From Lachnospiraceae bacterium (GTDB lineage: Bacteria > Bacillota > Clostridia > Lachnospirales > Lachnospiraceae), in contig JAILNS010000039.1 in assembly GCA_024691305.1 (NCBI GenBank), forward strand, positions 62,001-126,000: a stretch of DNA of 64,000 nt, given 5' to 3'. The translations under genes and the position numbers were made by a program. The notes beneath the pieces are model-generated. The model searched no databases, had not been told where the DNA came from, and was given only the letters and a program-made list of their open reading frames with translations. Of this stretch, positions 36,794 through 46,063 are shown one piece after another; within the stretch, counting starts at the first letter, position 1; each line of letters begins with the position of its first letter.

Positions 36794-38062
36794 ATGAAAA
36801 AGATCTTTATTTTGGGAGCCAGTGCGCTTCAGATACCGATGATACAAAAGGCCAAAGAAAACGGCCTGTATGTTTATGCACTTGATTACAATCCTTCTGC
36901 TGTCGGTATCCCTTTTGCGGATGAGTTTCTCTGCATAAGTACGATAGACAGGGAGGCTGTACTTGCTGCCGCAAAAAAATATAAACCCGACTTTATCATG
37001 ACATCTACCAGTGATATGCCTGTAAGAACGGCGGCATGGGTAAATGAAAAGCTTGGATTGAAAAGAGATCTGGAGTATGAGGATGCGATATGCGCTACGG
37101 ATAAAGACCGTATGAGAAGAAGAATGCAGGAATGCAAAGTACCTGTACCGAAATTTTACGCCGCATACTCGATGGAGGATTTTATCGGAAAATCCAGGAT
37201 ATTCAGGGAACGATTCGTTGCAAAGCCTGCGGATAATGCCGCAAGCAGAGGGGTTGTTTTGGTTGATACACTAAATAACAGGTCCGTGGGCTTTTTGAAA
37301 AATATATATAACTACGTGCATGGCTTTTCCAGAAGCGGAGTCGTGATGGTGGAAGAATATATGGAGGGCCCCGAGGTGAGTGTAGAGATATTCACCATAG
37401 ACGGTGAACCCCATATCATTACCATTACGGATAAAATGGTTACCAACCTCCCGTATTTCGTAGAAACCGGTCATACCGAACCCTCGGTACTTCCGGATAT
37501 CGAACTGAAAGATATAAGACGTGTGGCGATCGCCGCCGTTAAAGCCATACGTATGCAAAACGGTCCGTGTCATGCAGAGATCAAGGTTACTCCGAAGGGT
37601 GCAAAACTTGTTGAGATAGCGGCACGTATGGGAGGGGATTTTATCACATCCAAACTTGTTCCGATGTCAACGGGAGTTGATATGACAGGATGCTGCATGG
37701 ACAGTGTTATCGGAAATGAGGTAAACTGCACCCCCGTATGTGACAAAGGATCTGCGATCAGATTCATGTATCTGGGGAGCGGTCAGGCTGTGCCGGGCAT
37801 AAATTCGGAGATTGCAACCGATGTCAGGAAGAAATACCGGATAAGTTCGATCGAAGGAGAGGACATTGCAGGATCGATGCCCGGTGTTACCGAGGTAGAG
37901 CTGTATGTTAAGCCCGGAGATGAAGTGGGAATACTTACAAACAGTAACGGCAGATTCGGACATGTTATAGCAGGCGGAAAAGATGCAAAAGAAGCCGCTG
38001 CCAATGCCGAAGATGCGCTTCGCGTTATAAAATTTGAATTTGAGAGGCTTGAAAATGAGTGA
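36794..38062 (+). CDS. ATP-grasp ligase-like protein of the pse locus
   Basis: The 422-residue protein has a PurK/carbamoyl-phosphate-synthase-like N-terminal domain (IFILGASALQIPMIQKAKENG) and an ATP-grasp core (about 115-320; KPADNAASRGVV, EEYMEGPEVSVE, EIAARMGGD). ATP-grasp enzymes join a carboxylate to an amine or similar group through an acyl phosphate. In this locus it may attach an amino acid or similar group to a sugar, which is inference. A palindrome GGACCGGTCC (36773-36782) lies just before its ribosome site. Confidence 0.82.
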   Translation: MKKIFILGASALQIPMIQKAKENGLYVYALDYNPSAVGIPFADEFLCISTIDREAVLAAAKKYKPDFIMTSTSDMPVRTAAWVNEKLGLKRDLEYEDAICATDKDRMRRRMQECKVPVPKFYAAYSMEDFIGKSRIFRERFVAKPADNAASRGVVLVDTLNNRSVGFLKNIYNYVHGFSRSGVVMVEEYMEGPEVSVEIFTIDGEPHIITITDKMVTNLPYFVETGHTEPSVLPDIELKDIRRVAIAAVKAIRMQNGPCHAEIKVTPKGAKLVEIAARMGGDFITSKLVPMSTGVDMTGCCMDSVIGNEVNCTPVCDKGSAIRFMYLGSGQAVPGINSEIATDVRKKYRISSIEGEDIAGSMPGVTEVELYVKPGDEVGILTNSNGRFGHVIAGGKDAKEAAANAEDALRVIKFEFERLENE

Positions 38063-39284
38063 ACCGTCTAAAGAACGCGAGATAGGAAGCGAGTTTGAGA
38101 TCTATTCCGAAAACGGAGATACCGATCTTTTATCTGAAATAGAAGATAAGGCAAAACACCAGGGCAAATATACACATTATATCCGATGCGGAAGAGATGC
38201 CCTGGGTTATATAGCTGACGATATCATTGAAAGATATGGCAATAAGCGAGGTAATAGAAAAGAGGATATAACAGTCTTTATGCCTGCTCTTTCGTGCGAT
38301 TCCATGGTAAGACCGTTTACGGTCCGGGGGCTTGACTTAAAGTACTATCGCTTAGAAGAGGATCTGAACATAGATACCGGTCATCTTACCGGGATCATGG
38401 ATACGGCTTCCATACCTGTTGTTCTTATGATGGATCATTTTGGGCTGACCGATATGGACGCCTCTGCACGAAGTATAAAAGAGCACAGGAAGGATGCGGT
38501 CCTGATAGTCGATGTGACACAGACGGTATTTGACGAAGATAAGTACCTGTCCAAGGAATCCGAAGCCGATTATGTTTGCGGGAGCATACGTAAATGGCTG
38601 GGTGTTCCGGACGGTGCGGTAGTTATTTCCGACCGGATCCTAAAAGGACATATATCCGAAGGTGAGAGTGATTTTTGCTCATTCAGGCTGGAAGCATTAA
38701 ATGACAAAAAAAGATATATAGATGATTCCATGCGGGATAAGGCCTTAAAGACTATATTCAGGCGTAAACTGAGTGACGCAGAAGAGTCTTTGGATGACGG
38801 GAAGAATCCGCTTAAGATATCCGGTCTGAGTGCCGGTATGTTATCCCATATAGATGAAAGAAAGATCATAAGTATCAGACGACAGAATTTTAAGACACTG
38901 GTCGGATTATTTAAGGATGCTTTCGGATATGAAACCTATTACAGGTTTATAAATGATACCGGAAGAATTCCCGAATGCCCGTTTATGCTTCCTGTGGTGA
39001 TAGACATCGACAGGATAAGAAATGATTCTGCAAATGCGGCAGGCAGATCCATTACACGTGACAGGTTTGAACAAAAGTTAGCCTCCTGCGGAGTCTATGC
39101 TCCCGTTCTTTGGCCCATAGATGCTAAGGCGGCGGAAGTCTGTGGCAATTCCAAATACTTTGCGGACAATATGTTGGCTTTTTATATAGATCAAAGATAT
39201 GATGAAGAAGATATGAGATATACGGTTGAAGTGTTTGAAGACAAACTTCGTGAAATTTTGGGAACCGCGGAAGATAATATATGA
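38055..39284 (+). CDS. Divergent DegT-type PLP aminotransferase fold protein
   Basis: ATG 38055 overlaps the ATP-grasp stop and follows GAGAGG; the product is 409 residues. The sequence follows the DegT/DnrJ/EryC1 sugar-aminotransferase plan. FMPALSCDS is the cofactor loop, VVLMMDHFGL and IVDVTQTV follow, and GSIRKWLGVPDGAVV holds the likely PLP lysine. It is more divergent than standard PseC, so I do not call it that. It probably aminates a sugar or similar carbonyl used by the neighbouring enzymes. Confidence 0.7.
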   Translation: MSEPSKEREIGSEFEIYSENGDTDLLSEIEDKAKHQGKYTHYIRCGRDALGYIADDIIERYGNKRGNRKEDITVFMPALSCDSMVRPFTVRGLDLKYYRLEEDLNIDTGHLTGIMDTASIPVVLMMDHFGLTDMDASARSIKEHRKDAVLIVDVTQTVFDEDKYLSKESEADYVCGSIRKWLGVPDGAVVISDRILKGHISEGESDFCSFRLEALNDKKRYIDDSMRDKALKTIFRRKLSDAEESLDDGKNPLKISGLSAGMLSHIDERKIISIRRQNFKTLVGLFKDAFGYETYYRFINDTGRIPECPFMLPVVIDIDRIRNDSANAAGRSITRDRFEQKLASCGVYAPVLWPIDAKAAEVCGNSKYFADNMLAFYIDQRYDEEDMRYTVEVFEDKLREILGTAEDNI

Positions 39285-40345
39285 AATTAAGCGTTATAGT
39301 GCCGGTATATAACATGGCGGCAGATGACAAGTTGATACACTGCCTGGATTCATTGGAGGCTCAGACGGTTTCGGATTCCGAAATTGAGATCATAACCGTG
39401 GATGATCGTTCTACGGATGATTCATACCGTATATTATGTGATTATGAAAAAAAGTATCCTTCACGGTTTAAGGCATACAGGTGTCCGGTAAACCTTCATC
39501 AGGGCGGTGCCAAGAATCTGGGACTTGCCCATGCATCCGGAGAATGGATAGGATTCATCGATGCGGATGACTGGGTGACAAATGATTATTATGAAAGGCT
39601 GTTATCAAAAGCAGAAGAAACAGGCGCCGATATGGTGGGCTGTGATTACAGTCTGGTAGATGAGTATACATTTACACCCGGGCAGGTCGTACATAATAAT
39701 ACCCCGGCTCAGACCGGTGTTATGGATGAAGAAAAGTACAGGCTTCTTTTGTTGGATACCGGCAGTCTCGTCGTCAAAATATACAGACGCAGGATAATAT
39801 TCGGGGAAAACGAAGAAGAGCTTAAGGTGTCAGACGACGGAAGGGTACATGTCTTCCCTGAGAATATTTTTTATGAGGACAATGCGGTCAGCAATACCTG
39901 GATGCTTCGGGTGAAACATTTTGAGTATATCCCGGAACCGTTGTATTATTATTATCAGCATGATTCCTCGACGGTACATACGATCTCAAAGAAAAATCTG
40001 GAGGACCGTATAGTGGCCGGAAGACAGCTTCTTGACGAGGCAAAGACTAAGGGATATATAGAAACATATCATGATGAGATCGAGTTTTTGTATACGGTTT
40101 TGTTCTATGTAAATACTTTGTTTTCTGCGATGCCAAAGAGAATGCATATTAAAGGCTGTTATGGATTTACACGTGATCTTGCACGTGAAATGAAAGCTGC
40201 TTTTCCCGGGTTTGAGAATAACCGTTATTACTGTGAAAGGATCCATCCCGAAGAAAAGAAACTTATATCCATGCAGATGAAGAATCATTTATTGTTTTAT
40301 ATTTACTACAGACTGCTGTGGCTCTACAGGGATATGAAAAGGTAA
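39281..40345 (+). CDS. Family 2 glycosyltransferase
   Basis: The 354-residue protein starts with an ATGA overlap on the preceding gene. The GT-A domain (about 1-230) shows VIVPVYNMA, TVDDRSTDDS, GGAKNLGLAHASGEWIGFIDADDW (DxD motif) and a later EDN. The C-terminus is helical without membrane segments. It transfers a sugar from a nucleotide donor; donor and acceptor are unknown. Its place in the pse operon suggests surface glycan or flagellin glycosylation. Confidence 0.9.
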   Translation: MKLSVIVPVYNMAADDKLIHCLDSLEAQTVSDSEIEIITVDDRSTDDSYRILCDYEKKYPSRFKAYRCPVNLHQGGAKNLGLAHASGEWIGFIDADDWVTNDYYERLLSKAEETGADMVGCDYSLVDEYTFTPGQVVHNNTPAQTGVMDEEKYRLLLLDTGSLVVKIYRRRIIFGENEEELKVSDDGRVHVFPENIFYEDNAVSNTWMLRVKHFEYIPEPLYYYYQHDSSTVHTISKKNLEDRIVAGRQLLDEAKTKGYIETYHDEIEFLYTVLFYVNTLFSAMPKRMHIKGCYGFTRDLAREMKAAFPGFENNRYYCERIHPEEKKLISMQMKNHLLFYIYYRLLWLYRDMKR

Positions 40346-40346
40346 G

Positions 40347-41453
40347 ATGCACGACAGGATTTATGTATGTCATACTTTTTATCATGTGTATGTGACATGC
40401 CTTAAGGAACTGGATATAAGAAGGCGCGCCGACCGGGGTGAAATACAGACTCCCGGAACGGCTTCGCTTGTGCTGTCACTGATGAGTAACCGGTTCGGTT
40501 CACTTAAGGACCGGGCTGTGGCAAGCAGAATTTTTGAGGATGTATTTGAATATGACGAGAAACCGGATACATATTTTGAAGAGCTGGTTCCGTTAAAGAC
40601 CGACACCGGAAACATTGTCCGCAACATGATCAACAGGATCCGTTTTACGAAACGCCTGGGACAGCTTCAGGAAGAGTATATTCCGGTTGACTTTAAGGAT
40701 TACAGGGATATTTATGTTTTCTGTGATTCCGATCCGATAGGTTATTATCTTAATTATATAAAGATAAGATATCATGCACTTGAGGATGGACTTAACTGTA
40801 TTCTTTACGGGGATCAGGCCAGGGTCGACAACAACGGGCATTTTAAACTGAAGGCATTTTTGTCATCGACGGGACTCATATTTATTCAAAACGGCTGGGG
40901 AAGGTATTGCATCGACATGGAAGTAAACGATCTTTCCGTCATAGAATATCCATGCCCCAAATATATCGAAGTTCCGAGGAGGCCGTTACAGGAAAGTCTC
41001 ACTTCCGATGACAGGGAACTCATTCTGGGTATTTTCCTTGAAAATGCCGATGAGGTACGGACAAAACTTAAGACAGCTTCGGGAAGAAAAAAGGTAATGA
41101 TCCTTTCGGAACCGCTGTGCGATCTTGAAACACGTGCTAAGATATTCAAGGATATCATGAATGCATACGGCAGTATAGACGGCGAAGAAACGGATATAAT
41201 AATCAAACAGCACCCCAGAGATTATCTGGACTATTCTCCGATCTTTCCGGAAGCTATGATACTTCCGGGCACATTTCCGATGGAGATGTTAAACTTCATG
41301 CCCGAGCTTCATGTGGACCGGCTGGTATCCGTATTTACGGTTTTGGATGCACTCGAATTCGCCGATGAAAAAGTATTTTTGGGATATGACTTCATGGACA
41401 GATACGAAGCACCCGAGATACACAGATTAAACGATCAGATCGTTGATTCATAG
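40347..41453 (+). CDS. GT52-like (sialyltransferase-fold) glycosyltransferase
   Basis: This 368-residue protein begins RIYVCHTFYHVYVTCLKE and carries IIIKQHPRD and a later FPMEMLNFMPELH region, the layout of GT-B enzymes related to family 52 lipooligosaccharide sialyltransferases and to polysialyltransferases. It follows the preceding gene after one base. Family 52 relatives use CMP-nonulosonic acids, so it is the best candidate here to use the CMP-pseudaminic acid made by PseF. That assignment is inference from family and context. Confidence 0.72.
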   Translation: MHDRIYVCHTFYHVYVTCLKELDIRRRADRGEIQTPGTASLVLSLMSNRFGSLKDRAVASRIFEDVFEYDEKPDTYFEELVPLKTDTGNIVRNMINRIRFTKRLGQLQEEYIPVDFKDYRDIYVFCDSDPIGYYLNYIKIRYHALEDGLNCILYGDQARVDNNGHFKLKAFLSSTGLIFIQNGWGRYCIDMEVNDLSVIEYPCPKYIEVPRRPLQESLTSDDRELILGIFLENADEVRTKLKTASGRKKVMILSEPLCDLETRAKIFKDIMNAYGSIDGEETDIIIKQHPRDYLDYSPIFPEAMILPGTFPMEMLNFMPELHVDRLVSVFTVLDALEFADEKVFLGYDFMDRYEAPEIHRLNDQIVDS

Positions 41454-41477
41454 TTAATTTTTTAAGGTGTGGTTTTT

Positions 41478-43373
41478 GTGAATACGATTACTTCCAAAAA
41501 TATCATAAATCTTATCATTTCTTTTCTTATAACCTTTGCAGTTTACAATCTTGGAGATTTTGCTTCCTCGGATATCCTTCTGGGGGTTTTGTTTGTTATT
41601 GTCTACGGGATCCTGAAAAAAAAGAATTCATCCGAAGGCGGCAATATTCCTTTTTATGATTATAAAACTCACGATATCGTATGTGCTTCACATATCATTT
41701 CCGCTATATGGACGCTTTTGTATGCGATATATGCAGCGGACAAACTTGGCGGAGGAATGGAAAACCGTCTTTTTACCGGAAGCTATGCGGCCCTTACACT
41801 TGCGGGAATATATCTTTTTTTATATTTTGCGATAAGAAGGATACTTATATATATAGTTTGTTCCGATGGCGTGAACAGGGTCTTGTATGCGGACTCCTAT
41901 GAGCGGGGCGGGAAGCCGTTAAGCGGAAGATTTTCAGTTAAGATGATGCTCATCTATGCCGGGGTCATCTTTATCTGTCTTTTGCCTTTGTTTTTGATGA
42001 ACTTCCCCGGAACGATGACGGTTGATTCGTTTGTCCAGATGAATCAGGCCCTGGGTATAGAACCGTATACCGACCAGCATCCCTGGATGCATACTTTACT
42101 GATCAAGTTTCTTGTTTATCTTGGTTGGACAGTCACAGGCAGTATTTACGGAGGGATAGCCTTTTATACTCTTACACAGATGATCCTGTGTTCGTTTGCT
42201 GTCGCCTATATGATAGTGAGCATGGGTGAGATGGGGATAGGAAGAACCGGACGTGTATTGCTGTTTCTTGGATATATCATTTACCCCTACAATATCGCCT
42301 ACTCCATAACCATGTGGAAGGATGTCCTTTTTGGAGCTTCGGTGCTGGTGCTTTTGGTGACCGTATACAGAATATGGGTTTTTATTCCAAACAGTAAGGC
42401 CATATCGGAGGACCAAAGGAACGTCGGTGTTCGCGATATCGTACTTTTATGCGTGAGCGGACTGGGAACCTGTCTTTTCAGGCATAACGGTTTTTATGCA
42501 TTTATCCTGACTACGATTGTTATCGTGGTTATTGAGGTTTTCCGGTTAATTAAACAAAAAAGAACTTCGGCTTTATCTCAGGGCGGGAAGAAGATGAATC
42601 CTGTTCTTACAGTCATGCTCGCAGTTATGATCTTTTCCGCAGTATTTAAAGGCCCCGTTCAGGAAGCGTTCGGAGTAGGTAAGAATGCATTTGCATATAA
42701 TCTTCCCATACCGCTTCAGCAGATAGCAAGAGTGGTTGCTTATAACGGCGATATCTCTGCCGAAGATATGGCTATGATAGAGCGGATAAATGAAACCGAT
42801 TATTTAAGAAACGAATATACTCCCGGAGGTGCTGACCCTACCGAACAGTGGCTCATTTTCGGAGACAGTGCATACCTTGAAAGCCATAAGGCAGAATATC
42901 TTGGCTTGTGGATCAGACTGGGGTTAAAAAATCCTATAGCTTATCTGGAAGCATATGCCGATGTCACAAAGGGGTATTATACGACCATGTTTCCCGAACA
43001 GACCGAGTTTTACGGTATTTTGCCAAACTTTAGCGGACTCGATCCGCAGCCGGTTATGGGAGAGACCATAAGGGTTAAGGCAAATGAGATCCTTTTTAAA
43101 CTGCACAGAATGATCCCTGTCTATGCGATACTCTACAGTCCGGGAGCCTGTTTCCAGTTACTTATGCTCGGTATTGCCATCATAATACTTAAAAATAAAC
43201 GTACGGGTCAGGATAATAACCGTAACCGTGAGATATACAAACTTCTTGTATATCTTCCTGTTGTAGCCATAATGCTTACGGTAATGATAGCAACGCCTCT
43301 TGTTGCCGACTTAAGATATGCATATCCGCTTATGATATCCATGCCTGTTTTGATCATCATGACCCTGATGTGA
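41478..43373 (+). CDS. DUF6020 polytopic membrane protein
   Basis: About 12 membrane helices with a large loop (MNFPGTMTVDSFVQMNQALG, TDQHPWMHTLLIK, TMWKDVLFG, FRHNGFYA) match the DUF6020 family, which resembles GT-C glycosyltransferases. It may use a lipid-linked sugar on the outer membrane face. The start is uncertain: GTG 41469 touches the AAGG ribosome site, so GTG 41478 (631 residues) is preferred. It closes the pse-locus gene run. Confidence 0.75.
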   Translation: MNTITSKNIINLIISFLITFAVYNLGDFASSDILLGVLFVIVYGILKKKNSSEGGNIPFYDYKTHDIVCASHIISAIWTLLYAIYAADKLGGGMENRLFTGSYAALTLAGIYLFLYFAIRRILIYIVCSDGVNRVLYADSYERGGKPLSGRFSVKMMLIYAGVIFICLLPLFLMNFPGTMTVDSFVQMNQALGIEPYTDQHPWMHTLLIKFLVYLGWTVTGSIYGGIAFYTLTQMILCSFAVAYMIVSMGEMGIGRTGRVLLFLGYIIYPYNIAYSITMWKDVLFGASVLVLLVTVYRIWVFIPNSKAISEDQRNVGVRDIVLLCVSGLGTCLFRHNGFYAFILTTIVIVVIEVFRLIKQKRTSALSQGGKKMNPVLTVMLAVMIFSAVFKGPVQEAFGVGKNAFAYNLPIPLQQIARVVAYNGDISAEDMAMIERINETDYLRNEYTPGGADPTEQWLIFGDSAYLESHKAEYLGLWIRLGLKNPIAYLEAYADVTKGYYTTMFPEQTEFYGILPNFSGLDPQPVMGETIRVKANEILFKLHRMIPVYAILYSPGACFQLLMLGIAIIILKNKRTGQDNNRNREIYKLLVYLPVVAIMLTVMIATPLVADLRYAYPLMISMPVLIIMTLM

Positions 43374-43388
43374 TCGGAGGAAAATAAT

Positions 43389-44378
43389 ATGGCCAAAGGC
43401 GCAAATCAGAAACTCAAGTTATACCGGCTTATGCAGATCATGCTCGAAAAGACGGATGCGGAACATGGTATCACCATGTCCGAGATAATGGATGAACTTG
43501 CAAGATATGATATAAGTGCCGAACGAAAGAGCATATACAGTGATATTGACGAACTTGATAATATGGGTTTGGAAATAGTAAAGGAAAAAGACGGCAGGGA
43601 TTTTGTATACCGTGTGGTTTCGAGGACTTTTGAACTGGCAGAGATAAAGCTTCTTATAGATTCCATACAGGCATCCAGGTTTATAACACTCAAAAAAAGC
43701 CGTGAGCTGATAAATAAGCTGAAGACTCAGGTCAGCTGCTATGAAGCGATTCAGCTTCAACGTCAGGTATTCATAAACGATCGTATCAAAACCATGAATG
43801 AGAGTATATATTATTCGGTCGATGCGATACATTCTGCCATAGCTGAAAATAAAAAGATACGGTTTTTGTACTGCTCGTGGGATACCGACAAAAAGCTTGT
43901 TCCAAGAAAGAACGGAGAGTTTTATGAAGTAAGTCCCTGGGCACTTGTCTGGGCCGATGAAAATTATTACCTTATAGCCTATGATTCCGAAGCTGATAAG
44001 ATCAAACACTACAGAGTAGATAAGATGCTTAAGATCGGCCAGGCCGAATCAAGGCGTGAGGGCAGAGATAAATTCGAAGATTCGGATCTTGGTGAATATG
44101 CTTCCAAGAATTTCGGTATGTATGGCGGCGAGGTCAGAAGGGTTCATATAGAGTTCCCGGATGAGAAAGTTGGAATATTTATAGACCGGTTTGGAAAGGA
44201 TATTTCTATAAGAAGTGTTGGAGCCGGACGAAGTGAGATCGCAGTCGAGGTCGCTGTAAGTTATCAGTTTTTCGGATGGATATTCGGACTTGGTCCCGAT
44301 ATAGTCATTACATCTCCCGAAGATATCATAGATCAGCTGCGTGATGTGGCAACGGCATTTAAGGATAATTATAAATAA
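43389..44378 (+). CDS. WYL-domain transcriptional regulator
   Basis: The 329-residue protein has an N-terminal winged helix (about 5-65; SAERKSIYSDIDELDNMGLEI), a WYL domain (about 140-215; FLYCSW, PWALVWADENYYLIAYD) and a C-terminal WCX region. WYL proteins bind ligands, often nucleotides or single-stranded DNA, and control transcription. GGAGG lies 9 nt before the ATG, 15 bp after the DUF6020 gene. Its target is unknown. It converges on the flippase gene with a 4-bp gap. Confidence 0.88.
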   Translation: MAKGANQKLKLYRLMQIMLEKTDAEHGITMSEIMDELARYDISAERKSIYSDIDELDNMGLEIVKEKDGRDFVYRVVSRTFELAEIKLLIDSIQASRFITLKKSRELINKLKTQVSCYEAIQLQRQVFINDRIKTMNESIYYSVDAIHSAIAENKKIRFLYCSWDTDKKLVPRKNGEFYEVSPWALVWADENYYLIAYDSEADKIKHYRVDKMLKIGQAESRREGRDKFEDSDLGEYASKNFGMYGGEVRRVHIEFPDEKVGIFIDRFGKDISIRSVGAGRSEIAVEVAVSYQFFGWIFGLGPDIVITSPEDIIDQLRDVATAFKDNYK

Positions 44379-44382
44379 ATGA

Positions 44383-45924
44383 TCATTTTTTGTGTTTGAT
44401 CATGTCCTTCACGATCGTTGCATAATGCAGTATGGTTTTAAAACTGTCCGATCTGCAATATGAGACTGTGAATATAAGGACGGAAACAGCTACGCTTATG
44501 ATACCTTTTATCAACAGGAAGGCGAGCGGGCTTGTGATGTGGGGTTTCAAGACATTTCCTATGACCATGGTGCAGGTAACACTTAAGATGAGTAGCAGCA
44601 TTCTAAAGAGGACCGTAAGATAATATCTTACGGGACTTTCTTTTATGAAGTATTTAAACACGACTACACATCTTCCCATGTAGATAAGAAGATGGCCGAT
44701 GACTGTTCCCACCATGATCCCGGTGATTCCGAAACGGATACTTAATATGATCGATAAGATCACATTTACCGCAGCGGCTGCTATCATGAAGTTTCTGTCA
44801 GTTTCAAAATGTCCGAGCGTATTTCTGAAATAGTTCATGGGATTGTTCTGTATGGCTATGAACAGATTCAGGGAAAGCAGTACAACAAAGGCATAGGGCA
44901 GCAGGTAGTCAGGTTTTTTGAGCCATAATAGAATGAACTCCTGGGATACGCACATTACCCCTGAGGCTGAAACGAGTGCCAGAAAGAAACCGGACAGATC
45001 AAGAGCCTTAAAAAACGGAATGCCCATTTCGGATTCTCTGTCATTTATGAGACTGCCGATGCTTGCCTGAAGTGAGTTAAAAGCAGAGATTATAAACTCC
45101 AGTATCTTCGAGGAGATCATACGATAGTTACTAACGATACCGTTTGTGGTAAGTCCCAGAATGACGGTTATGATGATATCATCCGAAGCTCCGTATATCG
45201 TCGTGGCGATCTTGGTGGCCATCATATTTTTGACTTCATGCCACAGATTCAGCGCACGTATGTCATCACGGGTAACTGCGGTACGTGTGATCTCAGGATA
45301 TTCTTTGTGTGAATAGACCGATATGATAAGGTTTGTTGCGATATTGGTCATTATAGAAACCGCAAGGTAAGCGATATAGTTACGCAGTTTAAGCAATATG
45401 ATCATTTTAACTATGACGCTTATTATATTGATGACCGTATCTACCGAAGTGCATACATATATGCGTTCGTGAGTTATGAAAAGTATGCGTCTGTAGGCAA
45501 GAAAATATGTGCACAGTGTGGCGGCAAGCTGCATATAGTAAATGGTATATATGAACTGCCAGCTTTCTGTAAGATTCTGCTTTGCGAGGATAACAGGGAG
45601 GAAGATGCTCACTATCAGTCCTGCGCAGAGTACGAACAGTCCGACGACTCTGTAGATTACCTTGTAAATGCACAGGAGTTTGCGTATCTGTAAAGTATTA
45701 TCCGATGCTATCTCTGTATACATATGATAGGTGATTATGGAGGCAATCCCCATTTCAGACAGATTAAGATAACTGAAAATGGAAGTGAACAGCCCGTCAT
45801 ATCCCAGATAATCAATGGTCAGAACGTCAAGAAAGATCCTGCGGACCACGAAGTTCATGATCGCGATCAGGAGCGTACACGCATAAATATATATCATATT
45901 TTTCATAGAATTTTTTACGCGCAT
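44383..45924 (-). CDS. Wzx-like polysaccharide flippase
   Basis: The protein has 12-14 membrane helices and the MATE/MVF-type flippase pattern (FLDVLTIDYLGYDGLFTSIFSYLNLSEMGIASI, NTLGHFETDRNF). It should flip lipid-linked glycan units across the membrane. The start is uncertain. An extended -10 (TGTTATACT, box at 45934-45939 on the minus strand) places transcription near 45927, so ATG 45924 would be almost leaderless and ATG 45906 is an alternative. A TTG at 45945 lies upstream of transcription and is rejected. Confidence 0.82.
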   Translation of the reverse strand: MRVKNSMKNMIYIYACTLLIAIMNFVVRRIFLDVLTIDYLGYDGLFTSIFSYLNLSEMGIASIITYHMYTEIASDNTLQIRKLLCIYKVIYRVVGLFVLCAGLIVSIFLPVILAKQNLTESWQFIYTIYYMQLAATLCTYFLAYRRILFITHERIYVCTSVDTVINIISVIVKMIILLKLRNYIAYLAVSIMTNIATNLIISVYSHKEYPEITRTAVTRDDIRALNLWHEVKNMMATKIATTIYGASDDIIITVILGLTTNGIVSNYRMISSKILEFIISAFNSLQASIGSLINDRESEMGIPFFKALDLSGFFLALVSASGVMCVSQEFILLWLKKPDYLLPYAFVVLLSLNLFIAIQNNPMNYFRNTLGHFETDRNFMIAAAAVNVILSIILSIRFGITGIMVGTVIGHLLIYMGRCVVVFKYFIKESPVRYYLTVLFRMLLLILSVTCTMVIGNVLKPHITSPLAFLLIKGIISVAVSVLIFTVSYCRSDSFKTILHYATIVKDMIKHKK

Positions 45925-45933
45925 GATAGGTAC

Positions 45934-45942
45934 AGTATAACA
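45934..45942 (-). promoter_or_regulatory. Extended -10 promoter of the flippase gene
   Basis: On the minus strand TGT precedes TATACT. It diverges from the kinase promoter at 45976-46005. Confidence 0.5.
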
Positions 45943-45975
45943 CAATTTATTGAGCTTATACGAACTTTGCTCTCG

Positions 45976-46005
45976 TTGTCATGAGCGTAGCATGTATGAT
46001 ATACT
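45976..46005 (+). promoter_or_regulatory. Promoter of the 46064 hybrid kinase
   Basis: TTGTCA (45976-45981), an 18-nt spacer and TATACT (46000-46005) lie 58 bp before the start codon. Confidence 0.6.
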
Positions 46006-46063
46006 TTACAGTATCCCGTTATGCGGAAGGTATGTTGTTTCGTGGATTTAAGGGGTTAGATAT

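Noticed and set aside
38055-39284. PseC aminotransferase
   Set aside because: The PLP-lysine region is present but the rest is too diverged from standard PseC to use the name.
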